Positions 33,294-45,530 are shown, counted from the first letter of the stretch. The stretch: 64,000 nt of DNA from Curtobacterium sp. 9128 (GCF_900086645.1 NZ_LT576451.1:1860001-1924000), one strand, 5' to 3'. Numbers and translations are program-made. The notes: generated by a model from the letters alone, not told the origin.

Positions 33294-34712
33294 ATGACCC
33301 GGCCGCTCATCTACAACGCGTTCGTCCACCTGACACCGAACCACCACTCGCACGGCTACTGGCGCACGCCCCAGGGCAGCGTGCAGTACGGCTACAAGGA
33401 CCTCGAACCGTGGGTGGCGGAGGCGAAGGTGCTCGAGCGCGGCCGGTTCGACACCCTGTTCATCGCCGACGTGGTGGGCACGTACGACCTCGAGGCCGGT
33501 GACGGGACCGCGACCATCCGGAACGGTTCGCAGTTCCCCGGCAACGACCCGGCGTCGATCGTCTCGGCGCTCGGCCTCGTCACCGACCACCTCGGGCTCG
33601 TGGTCACGAGCAACGTCATCCAGGACCACCCGTTCTCGTTCGCGCGCAAGCTCTCGACGCTCGACCATTACACGCACGGCCGGGTCGGCTGGAACATCGT
33701 CACGAGCTACCTGTCGAACGGCTTCCGCAACTTCGGGTACGAGGACATCGTCGGCCACGACGAGCGCTACCGCTGGGCCGACGAGTACACGGAGGTGGCC
33801 TACAAACTCTGGCAGGCCTCGTGGGAGGACGGCGCCGTCCGACATGACGTCGCGACGGGGGAGTACTTCGACCCCGACCGGATCCACACGATCGACCACG
33901 TCGGCCCGCGCTACCGCGTGCAGGGACCGCACATCGTCGAGCCGTCGCCGCAGCGCACGCCGCTGCTGTTCCAGGCCGGGAACTCGCCGGCGGGCATCGA
34001 CTTCGCCGTCCGCAACGCCGAGGTGACGTTCCTGCCGTCGAACACGCCGGAAGCCGCTCGTCGGGACATCGCGAAGCTCGCGGCGGCCGCGACGGCGGTG
34101 GGTCGTCCGCCCGGGACCCTGAAGTCGCTCGTGCAGCTCTCGACGGTCATCGGGTCCACCGAGGAGGAGGCGAAGCGGAAGCAGCAGCACCTCCGCGACA
34201 ACATCAGCATCGAGGGGCTGCAGGGCTTCTACGCGGGCAACACCGGGATCGACCTGCCGTCCATCGACCCGGGGACACCGCTCGCCGAACTGGCCCGCCG
34301 TGTCGACCTCGGGGACCACGTGCGGAGCGTCTTCCGTGCCGCGACCGAGGTCTACGACGACCCGGTGGCCGTGACGTGGCGCGAGTTCCTCACCGAGAAG
34401 GCGCTGCTGCCCGGACGGTTCGCGGGCACGCCCGAGCAGATCGCCGACGAGGTCGAACGGTGGGCGGCGGCCGGCGTCGACGGCTTCAACGTCGTGCCCG
34501 TCACCTCGCTCGGGTGGTACGAGGAGTTCGTCGACCACGTCGTCCCGGTGCTCCGCCGGCGCGGGCTCATCCAGGACGAGTACGCACCGGGGACCCTCCG
34601 CGAGAAGCTGTTCCGGGATGGACCGGGCCTGCCGCCGTGGCACCGGGCGCACGACTGGACCGAGGAGATCGCGTCCCACCCCGTCCGTCGGACCGCGGGG
34701 GTGGCACGGTGA
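33294..34712 (+). CDS. FMN-dependent monooxygenase, NtaA/SnaA/DszA family
   Basis: A 472-residue flavin-dependent monooxygenase of the luciferase-like nitrilotriacetate/sulfone-monooxygenase branch. It shows RPLIYNAFVHLTPNHHSHGYW, the RFDTLFIADVVGTYD strand, VGWNIVTSYLSNGFRNFG, and PLLFQAGNSPAGIDFA. These enzymes use FMNH2 from a separate reductase to oxidise organosulfur or amino-polycarboxylate compounds. ATG 33294 is preferred; the frame is open to GTG 33246, but the extra residues are not family-like. It overlaps the next gene by 4 nt and starts an operon with an ABC importer. Confidence 0.87.
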   Translation: MTRPLIYNAFVHLTPNHHSHGYWRTPQGSVQYGYKDLEPWVAEAKVLERGRFDTLFIADVVGTYDLEAGDGTATIRNGSQFPGNDPASIVSALGLVTDHLGLVVTSNVIQDHPFSFARKLSTLDHYTHGRVGWNIVTSYLSNGFRNFGYEDIVGHDERYRWADEYTEVAYKLWQASWEDGAVRHDVATGEYFDPDRIHTIDHVGPRYRVQGPHIVEPSPQRTPLLFQAGNSPAGIDFAVRNAEVTFLPSNTPEAARRDIAKLAAAATAVGRPPGTLKSLVQLSTVIGSTEEEAKRKQQHLRDNISIEGLQGFYAGNTGIDLPSIDPGTPLAELARRVDLGDHVRSVFRAATEVYDDPVAVTWREFLTEKALLPGRFAGTPEQIADEVERWAAAGVDGFNVVPVTSLGWYEEFVDHVVPVLRRRGLIQDEYAPGTLREKLFRDGPGLPPWHRAHDWTEEIASHPVRRTAGVAR

Positions 34713-35935
34713 GCGTCACGGAGACCGTCCGGTCGACGACGGACGACCTCCTCGCACCGTTCGCCGACGTCGTGGCAGAGCTCGCGGAGACCGCGGCCGC
34801 CCGTGACGACACCAGGACCCTGCCGTTCGCGCAGGTGGCCGAGCTCGCCCGGCGTGGACTCTGGGCGCTGCGCGTCCCGGTGTCGCACGGGGGACGCGGC
34901 GCGAGCATCGCCGAACTCACCCGAGTGCTCGTCGCCGTCGCCGAGGCGGACCCGAACGTGGTGCAGGCGCTGCGGTCCCACGTGCTGTTCACCGAGGCGA
35001 TCATCGCCGCCCCCGACTCGCCCGACCGGGACCGGTGGCTCCGCCGGATTGCCGGCGGGGCCGTCCTCGGCGGAGCGCACACCGAACGCAACCGGCAGAA
35101 CACCGACCACTTCGGCACGACCGTCACCACCGGTGGCGACGGGGTCCGTCGGGTGGACGGCGTCAAGTACTACAGCACCGGGTCGTTGTACGCGGACTGG
35201 ATCGTGACGAACGCCGAGGCCGACGACGACCGGCTCGAGACGCTCGTCGTCGCCGCCGATGCGCTGGGTGTCACCCGCGTCGACGACTGGGACGGCTTCG
35301 GGCAGCAGCTCACCGCGAGCGGGACGACGCGCTTCGAGGGCGTCGTCGTCGACGAGGCGGAGCAGCTGCACGTCGAGCTCGGGAGCGAGGGCACCTCGCT
35401 CGCCCAGCACCTGCACCTCGTCGCGCTCGCCGGGATCGCCCGCGCCGTGCACCGCGACGTCGTCGCCTTCGTGCGCGACCGTCGGCGGTGGTTCGCACAG
35501 AGCCGCGGCGAGCTGCCCCGGCACGACGCCCAGGTGCAGGAGGTCGTCGGGGAGCTGAGCACCACCGCCTACCTCGCCGAGACCGTCGTGGCCGACGTCG
35601 CGCGTGCGCTCGACGCGCTGCGGGCCGGAGCCGCGGACGGGTCGGCGACCCCTGCCGACGAGGACACCGTGGAGCTCCGCGTCTACCGCGCACAGGTGCT
35701 CCTCGTCCGCGACGTCCCAGCGGCCGCCACACGACTGTTCGACGTCGGCGGTGCCTCGGCCCTCAGCCGGTCGAGACGCCTCGACCGGCACTGGCGGAAC
35801 GCCCGCACCCTCGCCACCCACAACCCGATCCCGTACCGGCTCTCGTCGATCGGCGACCACGACCTCAACGGCACCTCGCCGTTCCGCGCCTGGTTCAGCG
35901 GCGTCGACCTCCGCGGTCGCGCTGCCCAGGGCTGA
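34709..35935 (+). CDS. Acyl-CoA-dehydrogenase-like flavin monooxygenase (DszC/SfnB type)
   Basis: A 408-residue protein with the acyl-CoA dehydrogenase fold but without the catalytic glutamate context of fatty-acid enzymes. The end LATHNPIPYRLSSIGDHDL is typical of DszC/SfnB-like flavin monooxygenases, as are GGAHTERNRQNTDHFGTTV and GVKYYSTGSLYADWIV. Such proteins hydroxylate sulfur or nitrogen compounds using reduced flavin. Coupling by a GTGA overlap to the NtaA-like gene suggests that both work in one pathway. No flavin reductase is present in the operon. Confidence 0.82.
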   Translation: MSVTETVRSTTDDLLAPFADVVAELAETAAARDDTRTLPFAQVAELARRGLWALRVPVSHGGRGASIAELTRVLVAVAEADPNVVQALRSHVLFTEAIIAAPDSPDRDRWLRRIAGGAVLGGAHTERNRQNTDHFGTTVTTGGDGVRRVDGVKYYSTGSLYADWIVTNAEADDDRLETLVVAADALGVTRVDDWDGFGQQLTASGTTRFEGVVVDEAEQLHVELGSEGTSLAQHLHLVALAGIARAVHRDVVAFVRDRRRWFAQSRGELPRHDAQVQEVVGELSTTAYLAETVVADVARALDALRAGAADGSATPADEDTVELRVYRAQVLLVRDVPAAATRLFDVGGASALSRSRRLDRHWRNARTLATHNPIPYRLSSIGDHDLNGTSPFRAWFSGVDLRGRAAQG

Positions 35936-35962
35936 GACCGCCCCACACCCGAGGAACCCACC

Positions 35963-37243
35963 ATGCAGAAGACCAGACTCATCGGTGCGATCGGCGCCGC
36001 CCTCGCCACCGCACTCGTGCTCGCGGGGTGCTCGACGGGCGGGGCGGCGTCGTCACCGGTGTCGCTCGGCCCGACCAAGGGCGACACCGACGTGAAGCTC
36101 GCCGTGATCGTCGCGAACTCGAACCCGTGGAACACCGAGTACGGGAAGTCGTTCAAGGCCGCGGCGGAGCAGCTCGGCGCGTCCGACGTCCGGGTGCTCA
36201 ACGCCGACAGCGACGCGCAGCAGCAGAGCGAGCAGATCGACTCGCTGCTGAATGCCGGGTACAAGGGCATCGGCCTGAACCTCGCCGCCCCGAACACCGC
36301 CGAGCTGTCGAAGAAGTTCCAGGCGCACGACGCCTACTTCGCCAACATCTTCCAGAACGAGGAATGGAAGACGGTCTACGACGCGCCGGACGACCGGCAG
36401 GTGTCCTACGTCTCGCCGAACTACTACAAGTCGGCGTCCGACGCGACGGAGGCCCTGGCGAAGTCCGTCGACGGCAAGAAGACCGAACTCATCGCGCTCG
36501 CCGGGAACGACAGCCCGTACACGATCGCCAACCAGGCGTACCTCGGCCTCACCGACACCCTGAAGAAGCACGCGAACATCACGCTGGTCGGGAACGTGGA
36601 CACCCCGTGGACGGCGGAGAACAGCCAGAAGAAGGTCGCTGACCTGCTGGCCGCCCACCCGGACGCCACCGCCTTCTTCGCCACGGACGCCGCGGACGTG
36701 GACGGTGCCGTGGCTGCGATCCGCGCGATCGGCAAGACGCCAGGGAAGGACATCCAGATCGTGTCGGCGCACTCCGCCGGCGACGTCGCACAGTTCGTCG
36801 AGCAGGAGACCGTCCTCGCTGCCGCCGCGATGCCCGGCAGCTGGACGGGGTACCAGGAGGCGGCGCAGCTCTTCGACGCGCTGAACGGCAAGCTCCCCGG
36901 TGACTCGTTCCGCCAGCTCGAACTCACGCTGCCGCTCATCACGAAGGACAACGCCGCGGACTTCATCACCCGCTACGTCGACACCCCGATCGACCGGCAG
37001 CTGTCCGCGCGGGCGATCTCGCAGGTGTACTCCGCCGACGACTGGGACCTGCAGGCCGAGTACACGCCGATCACCGACCTGCCGCACCTCTGGCCGACGT
37101 CGAAGGAGCCGAGCGGGTACGAGCAGAACGCGACGTTCACGAATCTCCAGGAGTCCGGAGCGCTGGACGACGCGGCGAAGACCCTGCAGCACAACGACGT
37201 CATCGATCCGTTCGACCCGAAGCCGGAGTTCCCGACACGATGA
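35963..37243 (+). CDS. ABC importer substrate-binding lipoprotein, sugar type
   Basis: A 426-residue lipoprotein with signal MQKTRLIGAIGAALATALVL and lipobox LAGC (Cys23). The mature part is a type I periplasmic-binding fold: LAVIVANSNPWNTEYGKSF, then IDSLLNAGYKGIGLNLAAP and ATAFFATDAADVDGAVAAIR, as in RbsB-like proteins. A GAGGAA ribosome binding site precedes the ATG. It is the ligand receptor of the importer encoded by the next two genes; the ligand is probably the substrate of the two upstream oxidoreductases. Confidence 0.88.
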   Translation: MQKTRLIGAIGAALATALVLAGCSTGGAASSPVSLGPTKGDTDVKLAVIVANSNPWNTEYGKSFKAAAEQLGASDVRVLNADSDAQQQSEQIDSLLNAGYKGIGLNLAAPNTAELSKKFQAHDAYFANIFQNEEWKTVYDAPDDRQVSYVSPNYYKSASDATEALAKSVDGKKTELIALAGNDSPYTIANQAYLGLTDTLKKHANITLVGNVDTPWTAENSQKKVADLLAAHPDATAFFATDAADVDGAVAAIRAIGKTPGKDIQIVSAHSAGDVAQFVEQETVLAAAAMPGSWTGYQEAAQLFDALNGKLPGDSFRQLELTLPLITKDNAADFITRYVDTPIDRQLSARAISQVYSADDWDLQAEYTPITDLPHLWPTSKEPSGYEQNATFTNLQESGALDDAAKTLQHNDVIDPFDPKPEFPTR

Positions 37244-38807
37244 CCGCGACGACTCGTGTCCGCCTGACCGGCATCGGGAAGGACTTCACCGGGGCCACCG
37301 TGCTCGACGGCGTCGACCTCGAGCTCCGGAGCGGAGAGGTCGTCGGCCTCATCGGCGAGAACGGTGCAGGCAAGAGCACGCTCCTCAACGTGCTGTCCGG
37401 CGTCTTCCCGCCGAGCCGCGGCACGGTCGAGGTCGACGGTGCCCCCGTCACGGTCCCCGACTACCGGGCGGCGAACGAGCTCGGGCTGTTCCGCGTCTAC
37501 CAGGACCTGGCACTCGTCGAGTCCTTGACCGTCGAGGAGAACCTCCTGCTCGGCTGGGAGCGGCGGTTCGCCCGCGCACTCGGGACGGTCGACCGACGTC
37601 GTCGTCGAGTCGTCGCGACGCGCGCACTCGAACGGCTCGGCCTGCCGGCGACACTCGCCGGGCGGCGAGCAGCGGACCTGTCGTCGAGCGTGCAGCAGAG
37701 CCTGAGCTTCGCGAAGGTGCTGGCGACCATCGACCTCCTCGGCACGCCGAACCCCGTGGTGTTCCTCGACGAGCCGACCACGAGCCTCGACAAGCACGGC
37801 GAGGAGCGCTTCCTGCAGGTCGTCCGCGAGCTCGCGACCGACGGCGCCGCGATCGTGTTCGTCTCGCACCTGCTCGAGGAGATCCTGTCGGTCACCGACC
37901 GCGTCCTCGTGCTCAAGGACGGCCGGCTCGTGGCGGAGCGGCCGACCGAGGGACTCCTCGAGGAGGACCTGCACCGGCTCATGGTCGGTCGGGTCCGCTC
38001 CGAGCAGTACTACCGGGAGCACCTGCAACGGCAGCACGAACCGGGTCCGCTGGACACCGGCGTCGAGGTCACCGGTCTCCGCGTCGACGGCACCGGACCG
38101 GAGGTGACCCTCCGCATCGCCCCGGGGGAGGTCGTCGGGCTCGGCGGCCTCGAGGGATCCGGCAAGGACGAGATCGGCGCGCAGGTCGCCGGTGCGGCGG
38201 ACTCCTCGCACGTGCTGACCTTCGACGGCGAGCCGGTCCGCTACGGCTCGGTGCGGGACGCCGTCGAGCGCGGCATCGTCTACCTGCCCCGGGACCGCGC
38301 CACGTCAGGGGTCTTCGCGGACAAGAGCATCCGGTTCAACCTGGTGATCGGTTCGCTGCACGACCGCTACGCGAACCGTCTCGGCGTGATCAGGAGACGC
38401 CGCACCCGATCGGCCGCGAGCGAGCTCGTCGCGGCGTACGGCGTCAGGACCCGCGGGATCGAACAGCCCATCGGGGAACTCTCCGGCGGGAACCAGCAGA
38501 AGGTGCTCATCGCACGCTGGTTGCACCGGCACCCGAGGCTCGTCGTCCTCGACGCCCCCACCCAGGGTGTCGACACCGGATCGCGCGAGTCCATCTACGA
38601 GGCGATCCGGGCCGCGGCGGCCCAGGGGTCGGCGGTCCTCGTCATCAGTGACGACCTGCTCGAGCTCATCGGGCTGTCCGACCGCGTCCTCGTCGTCCGC
38701 GACCGTGCGGTCGTCGCCGACATCCCGTCGCCGCCCGGCGCGAAGCCACGGGAGGACGACGTCGTCCCGTTCATGTTCCGTCCGTCCGACCTGGAGACCG
38801 TCTCGTC

Positions 38808-38811
<4 letters not shown>
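37240..38811 (+). CDS. ABC importer ATPase, two domains (RbsA type)
   Basis: A 523-residue tandem ATPase of the CUT2 class. Domain 1 has Walker A GENGAGKSTLL and Walker B VVFLDEPTTSLD, but its signature is degraded to LSSSVQQ. Domain 2 has an intact signature LSGGNQQKV, a Walker A-like GGLEGSGKDE, and Walker B VVLDAPTQGVD with Ala for the catalytic Glu. One composite ATP site should therefore be active and the other not. It overlaps its neighbours by 4 nt on both sides. Confidence 0.9.
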
Positions 38812-41340
<2,529 letters not shown>

Positions 41341-41351
41341 TCGGAACCAAG

Positions 41352-41409
41352 CCACAGACGGACTGGAGGCTCGGTGCCAGCTGGCACCGAGCCTCCCGTC
41401 CGTCTGTGG
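41352..41409. terminator. Long hairpin after argG, GAGGC/GCCTC family
   Basis: A 27-bp stem with one mismatch (41352-41378 against 41383-41409) and an AGCT loop. The inner arm GGAGGCTCGGTGCC and outer GCCTCCCGTCCG relate it to the hairpins at 14857 and 33100. It lies between convergent genes. Confidence 0.8.
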
Positions 41410-41497
41410 TGGCGACCCGGGCCGCATCGCACCCCGTCACGCACGTCGCGCCCCGTCGTGAGCGGGCGCGATGTCCACACGGGGGTGCGACCCGGCG

Positions 41498-42199
41498 TCA
41501 GGACAGCACCGACTCCACCACGTCGGCGACGATGTCGGGTCGGGTGATGAACGGGTGGTGCCCGGTCGGGACGTCGACGGCGCGTGTCGCGCGTGCCGCG
41601 TGCGAGCGCTGGAGCGCGACGGTGGTGCTGCGGTCGTCGGTGCACACCAGGTACGTGGAATCGACGCCCTGCCAGCCAGCAGCGCTCGTCGGGGTGACGA
41701 ACGCGGCAGCGGTCTGGGTGGTCACGCGCTCCCAGGCGGCGCGTTGCACGGACTCGTCGGCGTCCTGCAGGAACCGCGCGCCGAACGAGGCAGCGTCGTA
41801 GCCCGCGACAGCGAGGGTGCCGTCCCCGGCGTCGCCGATCGACACGGGGTCCGGTTCGTCGGCCATGATCGCGCCCTGCGCCTGCCCGACGTCGGGCAGG
41901 TACGACGACACGTACAGCAGCTGCCGGACGGCCGGGTGCGATCCGGCCTCCGCGATGACGGTGCCGCCGTAGGAGTGCCCGACGACGATCGCCTCGTCCA
42001 CCTCGTCGAGTGCTGCGCGGAGTGCGGCGGCATCGGCGACGAGGCCACCGGCGGGGCGGCCGGACGTGGTCTCACCGCATGACGGGAGTTCGACGGCCCG
42101 ACTGCGGATCCCGGTCCGTTCGGACAGCAGGTCGGCGGTCGGCTGCCACCACCAGGCACCGTCTCGGACCAGGGCGCCGTGTACGAAGAGGAGTTCCAT
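41498..42199 (-). CDS. Alpha/beta-hydrolase
   Basis: A 233-residue alpha/beta hydrolase. The oxyanion region is LLFVHGALVRDGAWWW, the nucleophile elbow GHSYGG, and the closing His lies in TGHHPFI. The order and length resemble the plant-esterase/salicylate-esterase-like group (Abhydrolase_6). The substrate is unknown. It has a leaderless start (TAGCGT box at 42207) inside the short gap after the FAD monooxygenase gene, which lies upstream on the same strand, so both may be co-transcribed. Confidence 0.86.
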   Translation of the reverse strand: MELLFVHGALVRDGAWWWQPTADLLSERTGIRSRAVELPSCGETTSGRPAGGLVADAAALRAALDEVDEAIVVGHSYGGTVIAEAGSHPAVRQLLYVSSYLPDVGQAQGAIMADEPDPVSIGDAGDGTLAVAGYDAASFGARFLQDADESVQRAAWERVTTQTAAAFVTPTSAAGWQGVDSTYLVCTDDRSTTVALQRSHAARATRAVDVPTGHHPFITRPDIVADVVESVLS

Positions 42200-42206
42200 G
42201 GTGCCG

Positions 42207-42212
42207 ACGCTA
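42207..42212 (-). promoter_or_regulatory. -10 box (TAGCGT, minus strand) of the hydrolase gene
   Basis: TAGCGT on the minus strand ends 7 nt before the ATG at 42199. It partly overlaps the end of the gap after the monooxygenase gene. Confidence 0.45.
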
Positions 42213-42217
42213 CGACC

Positions 42218-43435
42218 TCAGCGCTCCAGGTGGGCGTAGTCGGGCAGGTCGATGCGGTCGGCAGGCGGGGTGAACAGTCGCCCGGCGACCTTGCCGACGA
42301 GGGGGCTCGACCCCGCGCGGACGGCGAGCCCGAACAGCGCGACGCCGGCCCGCGACTTCGGGTTGGCGACGCGTGGTGCGCCCGGCGGGAGCTGCTGCGC
42401 CTGGTCGACGTACGGCCGCATGATCCGCTCGTACCCGCGGAAGGCGTCCCGGTGGTCGACGTGCGCGGCGAGCTCCCCGGCGAGGACGTACGCCCCGGTG
42501 ATGGCGAGACTCGTGCCCATGCCGCTGATCGGCGAGGCGCAGTACGCGGCGTCGCCCACGAGTGCGACGCGGCCGGACGTCCACCGGGGTGCCCGGACCT
42601 GGCCGATCGACTCGGAGTACAGGTCGTCGGCGACGTCGAACCCGTCGAGGACCCGCTGTGCCTCCCACCCGGCGTCGGCGAAGCGCTCGCGGAGGCGGGC
42701 GCGCTGGGCGTCGACGTCTCGGAGCTCGGCACCGGCCTGCTCGCGCGTGCGGTCGGTGAGGAACGACATCGCCGCACGGATCGTGCCGTGCGCGTCGGGG
42801 CGCAGGGTGACGGACCGTCCGCCCGGAGCGCTGTACCACCGCCACCAGTCGTCGTCGGCGGCCGTGCGGGGGATCGTCGCGTACGTGGTCTCGAGGCCGA
42901 GGGACCGGATCGTCGGCTCCGTGCCGAAGACGAGTCGCCGCGTGGACGACCCGATCCCGTCGGCCGCCACCACCAGGTCGAAGTGCTCGGACGGTGCGTG
43001 CTCGAACTCCACGCGGACGGCGTCGGCGCCCTCGTCGTCGTGGATCGCGGTGATGCGGTCGCCGTAGCGGTACTCGGTGTCGGCGGTGGTCTGCGCGACG
43101 AGGAGCGCGGCGAGGTCGCCGCGCAGGACCTCGAGTTCGGCGGTCGCGCCGCCGGAGTCCGTCGTGCCGGCGGGGAACTCTGCGATGACGCGGCCGCTCG
43201 GTCCGATGAAGCGGGTGCCGACCTCGCCGGTCGTTGCGCGACGGATGTCGTCCTCGATGCCCATCCGGCGCGTGACCTCGCGGCCGGCACCCCGCACGTC
43301 GACGTTCTGCCCGCCGGTGCGGAGCGCTGGCGCGCGCTCGACGACGGTCGTCTCGTACCCGTACCGGTGCAGCCAGTACGCCAGGGCGGGACCGGCGATG
43401 CTCGCGCCGGAGATGAGGACGCGTCTGCGGGTCAT
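42218..43435 (-). CDS. FAD-dependent monooxygenase, PHBH type
   Basis: A 405-residue class A flavin monooxygenase, distinct from the one at 8712. FAD motifs are LISGASIAGPALAYWLHRYG, LVVAADGIGSSTRR and LVGDAAYCASPISGMGTSLA. The Ser in the first motif is usual for this branch. Substrate is unknown, probably an aromatic or polyketide-like compound. It is divergent from the MmyB-type regulator at 43587, which may control it. Together with the hydrolase at 41498 it could form a small detoxification or degradation unit. Confidence 0.86.
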   Translation of the reverse strand: MTRRRVLISGASIAGPALAYWLHRYGYETTVVERAPALRTGGQNVDVRGAGREVTRRMGIEDDIRRATTGEVGTRFIGPSGRVIAEFPAGTTDSGGATAELEVLRGDLAALLVAQTTADTEYRYGDRITAIHDDEGADAVRVEFEHAPSEHFDLVVAADGIGSSTRRLVFGTEPTIRSLGLETTYATIPRTAADDDWWRWYSAPGGRSVTLRPDAHGTIRAAMSFLTDRTREQAGAELRDVDAQRARLRERFADAGWEAQRVLDGFDVADDLYSESIGQVRAPRWTSGRVALVGDAAYCASPISGMGTSLAITGAYVLAGELAAHVDHRDAFRGYERIMRPYVDQAQQLPPGAPRVANPKSRAGVALFGLAVRAGSSPLVGKVAGRLFTPPADRIDLPDYAHLER

Positions 43436-43457
43436 GGTGCTCCTTCTCGCAGGGTGG

Positions 43458-43491
43458 GGTGGGCCGGTCGGGCTGGTGGGCCGGTCGGGCT
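43458..43491. repeat. Perfect 17-bp tandem duplication upstream of the monooxygenase
   Basis: GGTGGGCCGGTCGGGCT occurs twice head to tail (43458-43474, 43475-43491), between the divergent monooxygenase and MmyB-type regulator genes. It could be a doubled binding site or plain slippage. Confidence 0.85.
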
Positions 43492-43573
43492 CTCCGATTC
43501 AACCGGAGCGAGCCTGCACGCCGCCGGGACTGGGGTGTACCACCAGGGCGTTCCACGTCCGGGCTGCGGCTCG

Positions 43574-43579
43574 TACCGT
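43574..43579 (+). promoter_or_regulatory. -10 box (TACCGT) of the MmyB-type regulator gene
   Basis: TACCGT ends 7 nt before ATG 43587; a leaderless start. Confidence 0.5.
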
Positions 43580-43586
43580 GGTGGGC

Positions 43587-44504
43587 ATGTCGAACAAGGA
43601 CGACGTCAAGGAGTTCCTGACCTCCCGTCGTGCACGGGTGACCCCCGAGCAGGTCGAGCTCCCCGGCGGTCCCGGCCGTCGGGTGCCCGGTCTCCGGCGG
43701 ACCGAGGTCGCGATGCTCGCGGGCATGAGCGTCGAGTACTACGCGCGTCTCGAGCGCGGCGACCTCTCCGGGGTGTCCGACGTCGTGCTCGCGTCCCTCG
43801 CCGACGCGCTGCTGCTCGACGACGCGGAGCGTGAGCACCTCTTCGACCTCGCACGAGCGGCCAACGCGTCCCCGGTGCGGCGCCGTCGACGCCAGCCTGC
43901 GCAGTCGGTGCGCACGAGCATGCAGTGGGCGCTCGACGGCTTCACCGCCGGTCCCGCGTTCGTCCGGAACGGTCGGATGGACGTCATCGCGGAGAACCAG
44001 CTGTTCCGCGGCCTGTACTGGGACATGTACGCGCAGCCCGAGCGTCCGGTGAACCTCGCCCGGTTCACGTTCCTGCACCGCGACCTCGCCGAGCGGTTCT
44101 ACCCGAGCTGGACGACGGCCGCGGACATCAACGTCGGGATCCTCCGCACCGAGGCCGGCCGGAACCCCGATGACTGCGCACTGCAGGACCTCATCGGCGA
44201 GCTGTCAACGCGGAGCGTCGAGTTCCGGACCCGCTGGGGTGCCCACGACGTCCGGCACCACGCGAACGGCAGCAAGCACTTCCACCATCCGGTCGTCGGC
44301 GATCTCGACCTCGTCTACGAGGCCATGGAGCCGATGGGCGACCCCGGACTGAACTTCCTCGTGTACTCGGCCGAGCCCGGCTCGCCGACCGAGGACTCCC
44401 TCCGGTTGCTCGCGAGCTGGGTGGCGACGCAGGAAGACGAAGCACGACAGAAGGAGCGCCATGCAGATCGAACCCAAGCAGCCCACGACCAAGAACCCGC
44501 CTGA
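43587..44504 (+). CDS. Helix-turn-helix regulator with MmyB-like ligand domain
   Basis: A 305-residue regulator. The N-terminal XRE-type HTH reads LRRTEVAMLAGMSVEYYARL, then ERGDLSGVSDVVLASLADAL. The C-terminal two thirds match the MmyB-like domain (AFVRNGRMDVIAENQLFRGL, NLARFTFLHRDLAERFY, HHPVVGDLDLVYEAM), thought to bind a fatty-acid-like ligand. In actinobacteria these regulators usually sit beside an oxidoreductase that they control. Here one is divergent (42218) and an SDR follows. The stop lies 44 nt inside the next gene. Confidence 0.88.
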   Translation: MSNKDDVKEFLTSRRARVTPEQVELPGGPGRRVPGLRRTEVAMLAGMSVEYYARLERGDLSGVSDVVLASLADALLLDDAEREHLFDLARAANASPVRRRRRQPAQSVRTSMQWALDGFTAGPAFVRNGRMDVIAENQLFRGLYWDMYAQPERPVNLARFTFLHRDLAERFYPSWTTAADINVGILRTEAGRNPDDCALQDLIGELSTRSVEFRTRWGAHDVRHHANGSKHFHHPVVGDLDLVYEAMEPMGDPGLNFLVYSAEPGSPTEDSLRLLASWVATQEDEARQKERHADRTQAAHDQEPA

Positions 44505-44862
44505 GCAGTTCGTCGGCGACGTCTACCTCGACCCGATCGCCGGGCCGAAGGAGTCGGGTCAGACGATGACCGTCGCCAAGGTCCGCTTCATGCCGGGTGC
44601 CCACACCGCGTGGCACTCGCACGCCAAGGGGCAGACGCTCCACGTCACCGAGGGTGTCGCCCTGATGGGCACGCGTGACGGCGGCGTCATCGAGGTCCTC
44701 CCCGGGCAGACGGTGTACACGCCCGCCGGCGAGGAACACTGGCACGGCGCGACGCCGGACGACTCCATGGAGCACCTCGCGATGCTCGACCTCGCGGACG
44801 ACCCCGCGACCACCACGACCTGGCTCGAGCACGTCAGCGACGAGGAGTACCACCGCCCATGA
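44461..44862 (+). CDS. Cupin-domain protein
   Basis: A 133-residue single cupin. Metal ligands are visible as HTAWHSH and the later EEHWHGATP, with the GQTLHVTEG strand between. It resembles small cupins related to carboxymuconolactone-decarboxylase partners and mandelonitrile-lyase-like proteins, often found beside SDRs. The reaction is unknown. It starts 44 nt before the stop of the regulator gene, preceded by GAAGGAG-like sequence, and overlaps the next gene by 4 nt. Confidence 0.85.
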   Translation: MQIEPKQPTTKNPPEQFVGDVYLDPIAGPKESGQTMTVAKVRFMPGAHTAWHSHAKGQTLHVTEGVALMGTRDGGVIEVLPGQTVYTPAGEEHWHGATPDDSMEHLAMLDLADDPATTTTWLEHVSDEEYHRP

Positions 44863-45524
44863 GCACCATCGCCATCATCGGAGCAGGAAAGGGCCTCGGC
44901 ATGGCCGTCGCCCGGCGATTCGGACGCGAGGGCTTCTCCGTCGCGCTGATCGCCCGCAACCAGCAGCGCGTCGACGCCCTCGTCGAGATCCTCGGCGACG
45001 AGGGGATCACCGCAGCCGGCTACACGGCGGACGTCCGCGACCAGGACGCCCTCCGCACCGCGCTCGTCCGTGCGAGCGAGGACCTCGGCCTGATCGAGGT
45101 CCTGCAGTACAGCCCGCTGCCGGCGAAGGAGTTCATGCGCCCGGTCCTCGAGACCGTCGCCGACGACCTGGTCGGCCCGGTGGAGTTCTCGATCTACGGC
45201 CCCGTCACCGCGGCCCACCAGGTCATCCCCGGGATGCGGGCGCTCGGCCGCGGCACGATGCTGTTCGTCAACGGCGGGAGCGCGGTCCGCCCCGGTGCCC
45301 GGGTGACCGGGACGTCCGTGGCGTTCGCGGGGGAGAGCGCCTACGCGCAACTCCTGCACGACGCCCTCGCCGACGAGGGCATCCACGTCGGCCAGGTGAT
45401 CATCCCGTTCGGGATCGACGACGGGGATCCGTCGCACTCGGGGGAGTCCGTCGCCGAGCGCCTCTGGTCGATGCACGTCGAGCGCGGCGACTTCCGCGTC
45501 TACGCGGAGGCCATGCCCGACTGA
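44859..45524 (+). CDS. SDR-fold protein with degenerate active site
   Basis: A 221-residue Rossmann protein of the SDR superfamily. The cofactor motif is IAIIGAGKGLGMAVARRFG. The usual NAG motif reads LQYSP, and the Tyr-X-X-X-Lys pair cannot be found: the equivalent region reads TSVAFAGESAYAQLLHD. It is shorter than classical SDRs. It probably binds a dinucleotide but may not be a normal reductase. It is the last gene of the regulator-cupin-SDR run. Confidence 0.78.
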   Translation: MSTIAIIGAGKGLGMAVARRFGREGFSVALIARNQQRVDALVEILGDEGITAAGYTADVRDQDALRTALVRASEDLGLIEVLQYSPLPAKEFMRPVLETVADDLVGPVEFSIYGPVTAAHQVIPGMRALGRGTMLFVNGGSAVRPGARVTGTSVAFAGESAYAQLLHDALADEGIHVGQVIIPFGIDDGDPSHSGESVAERLWSMHVERGDFRVYAEAMPD

Positions 45525-45530
45525 GTCGAC

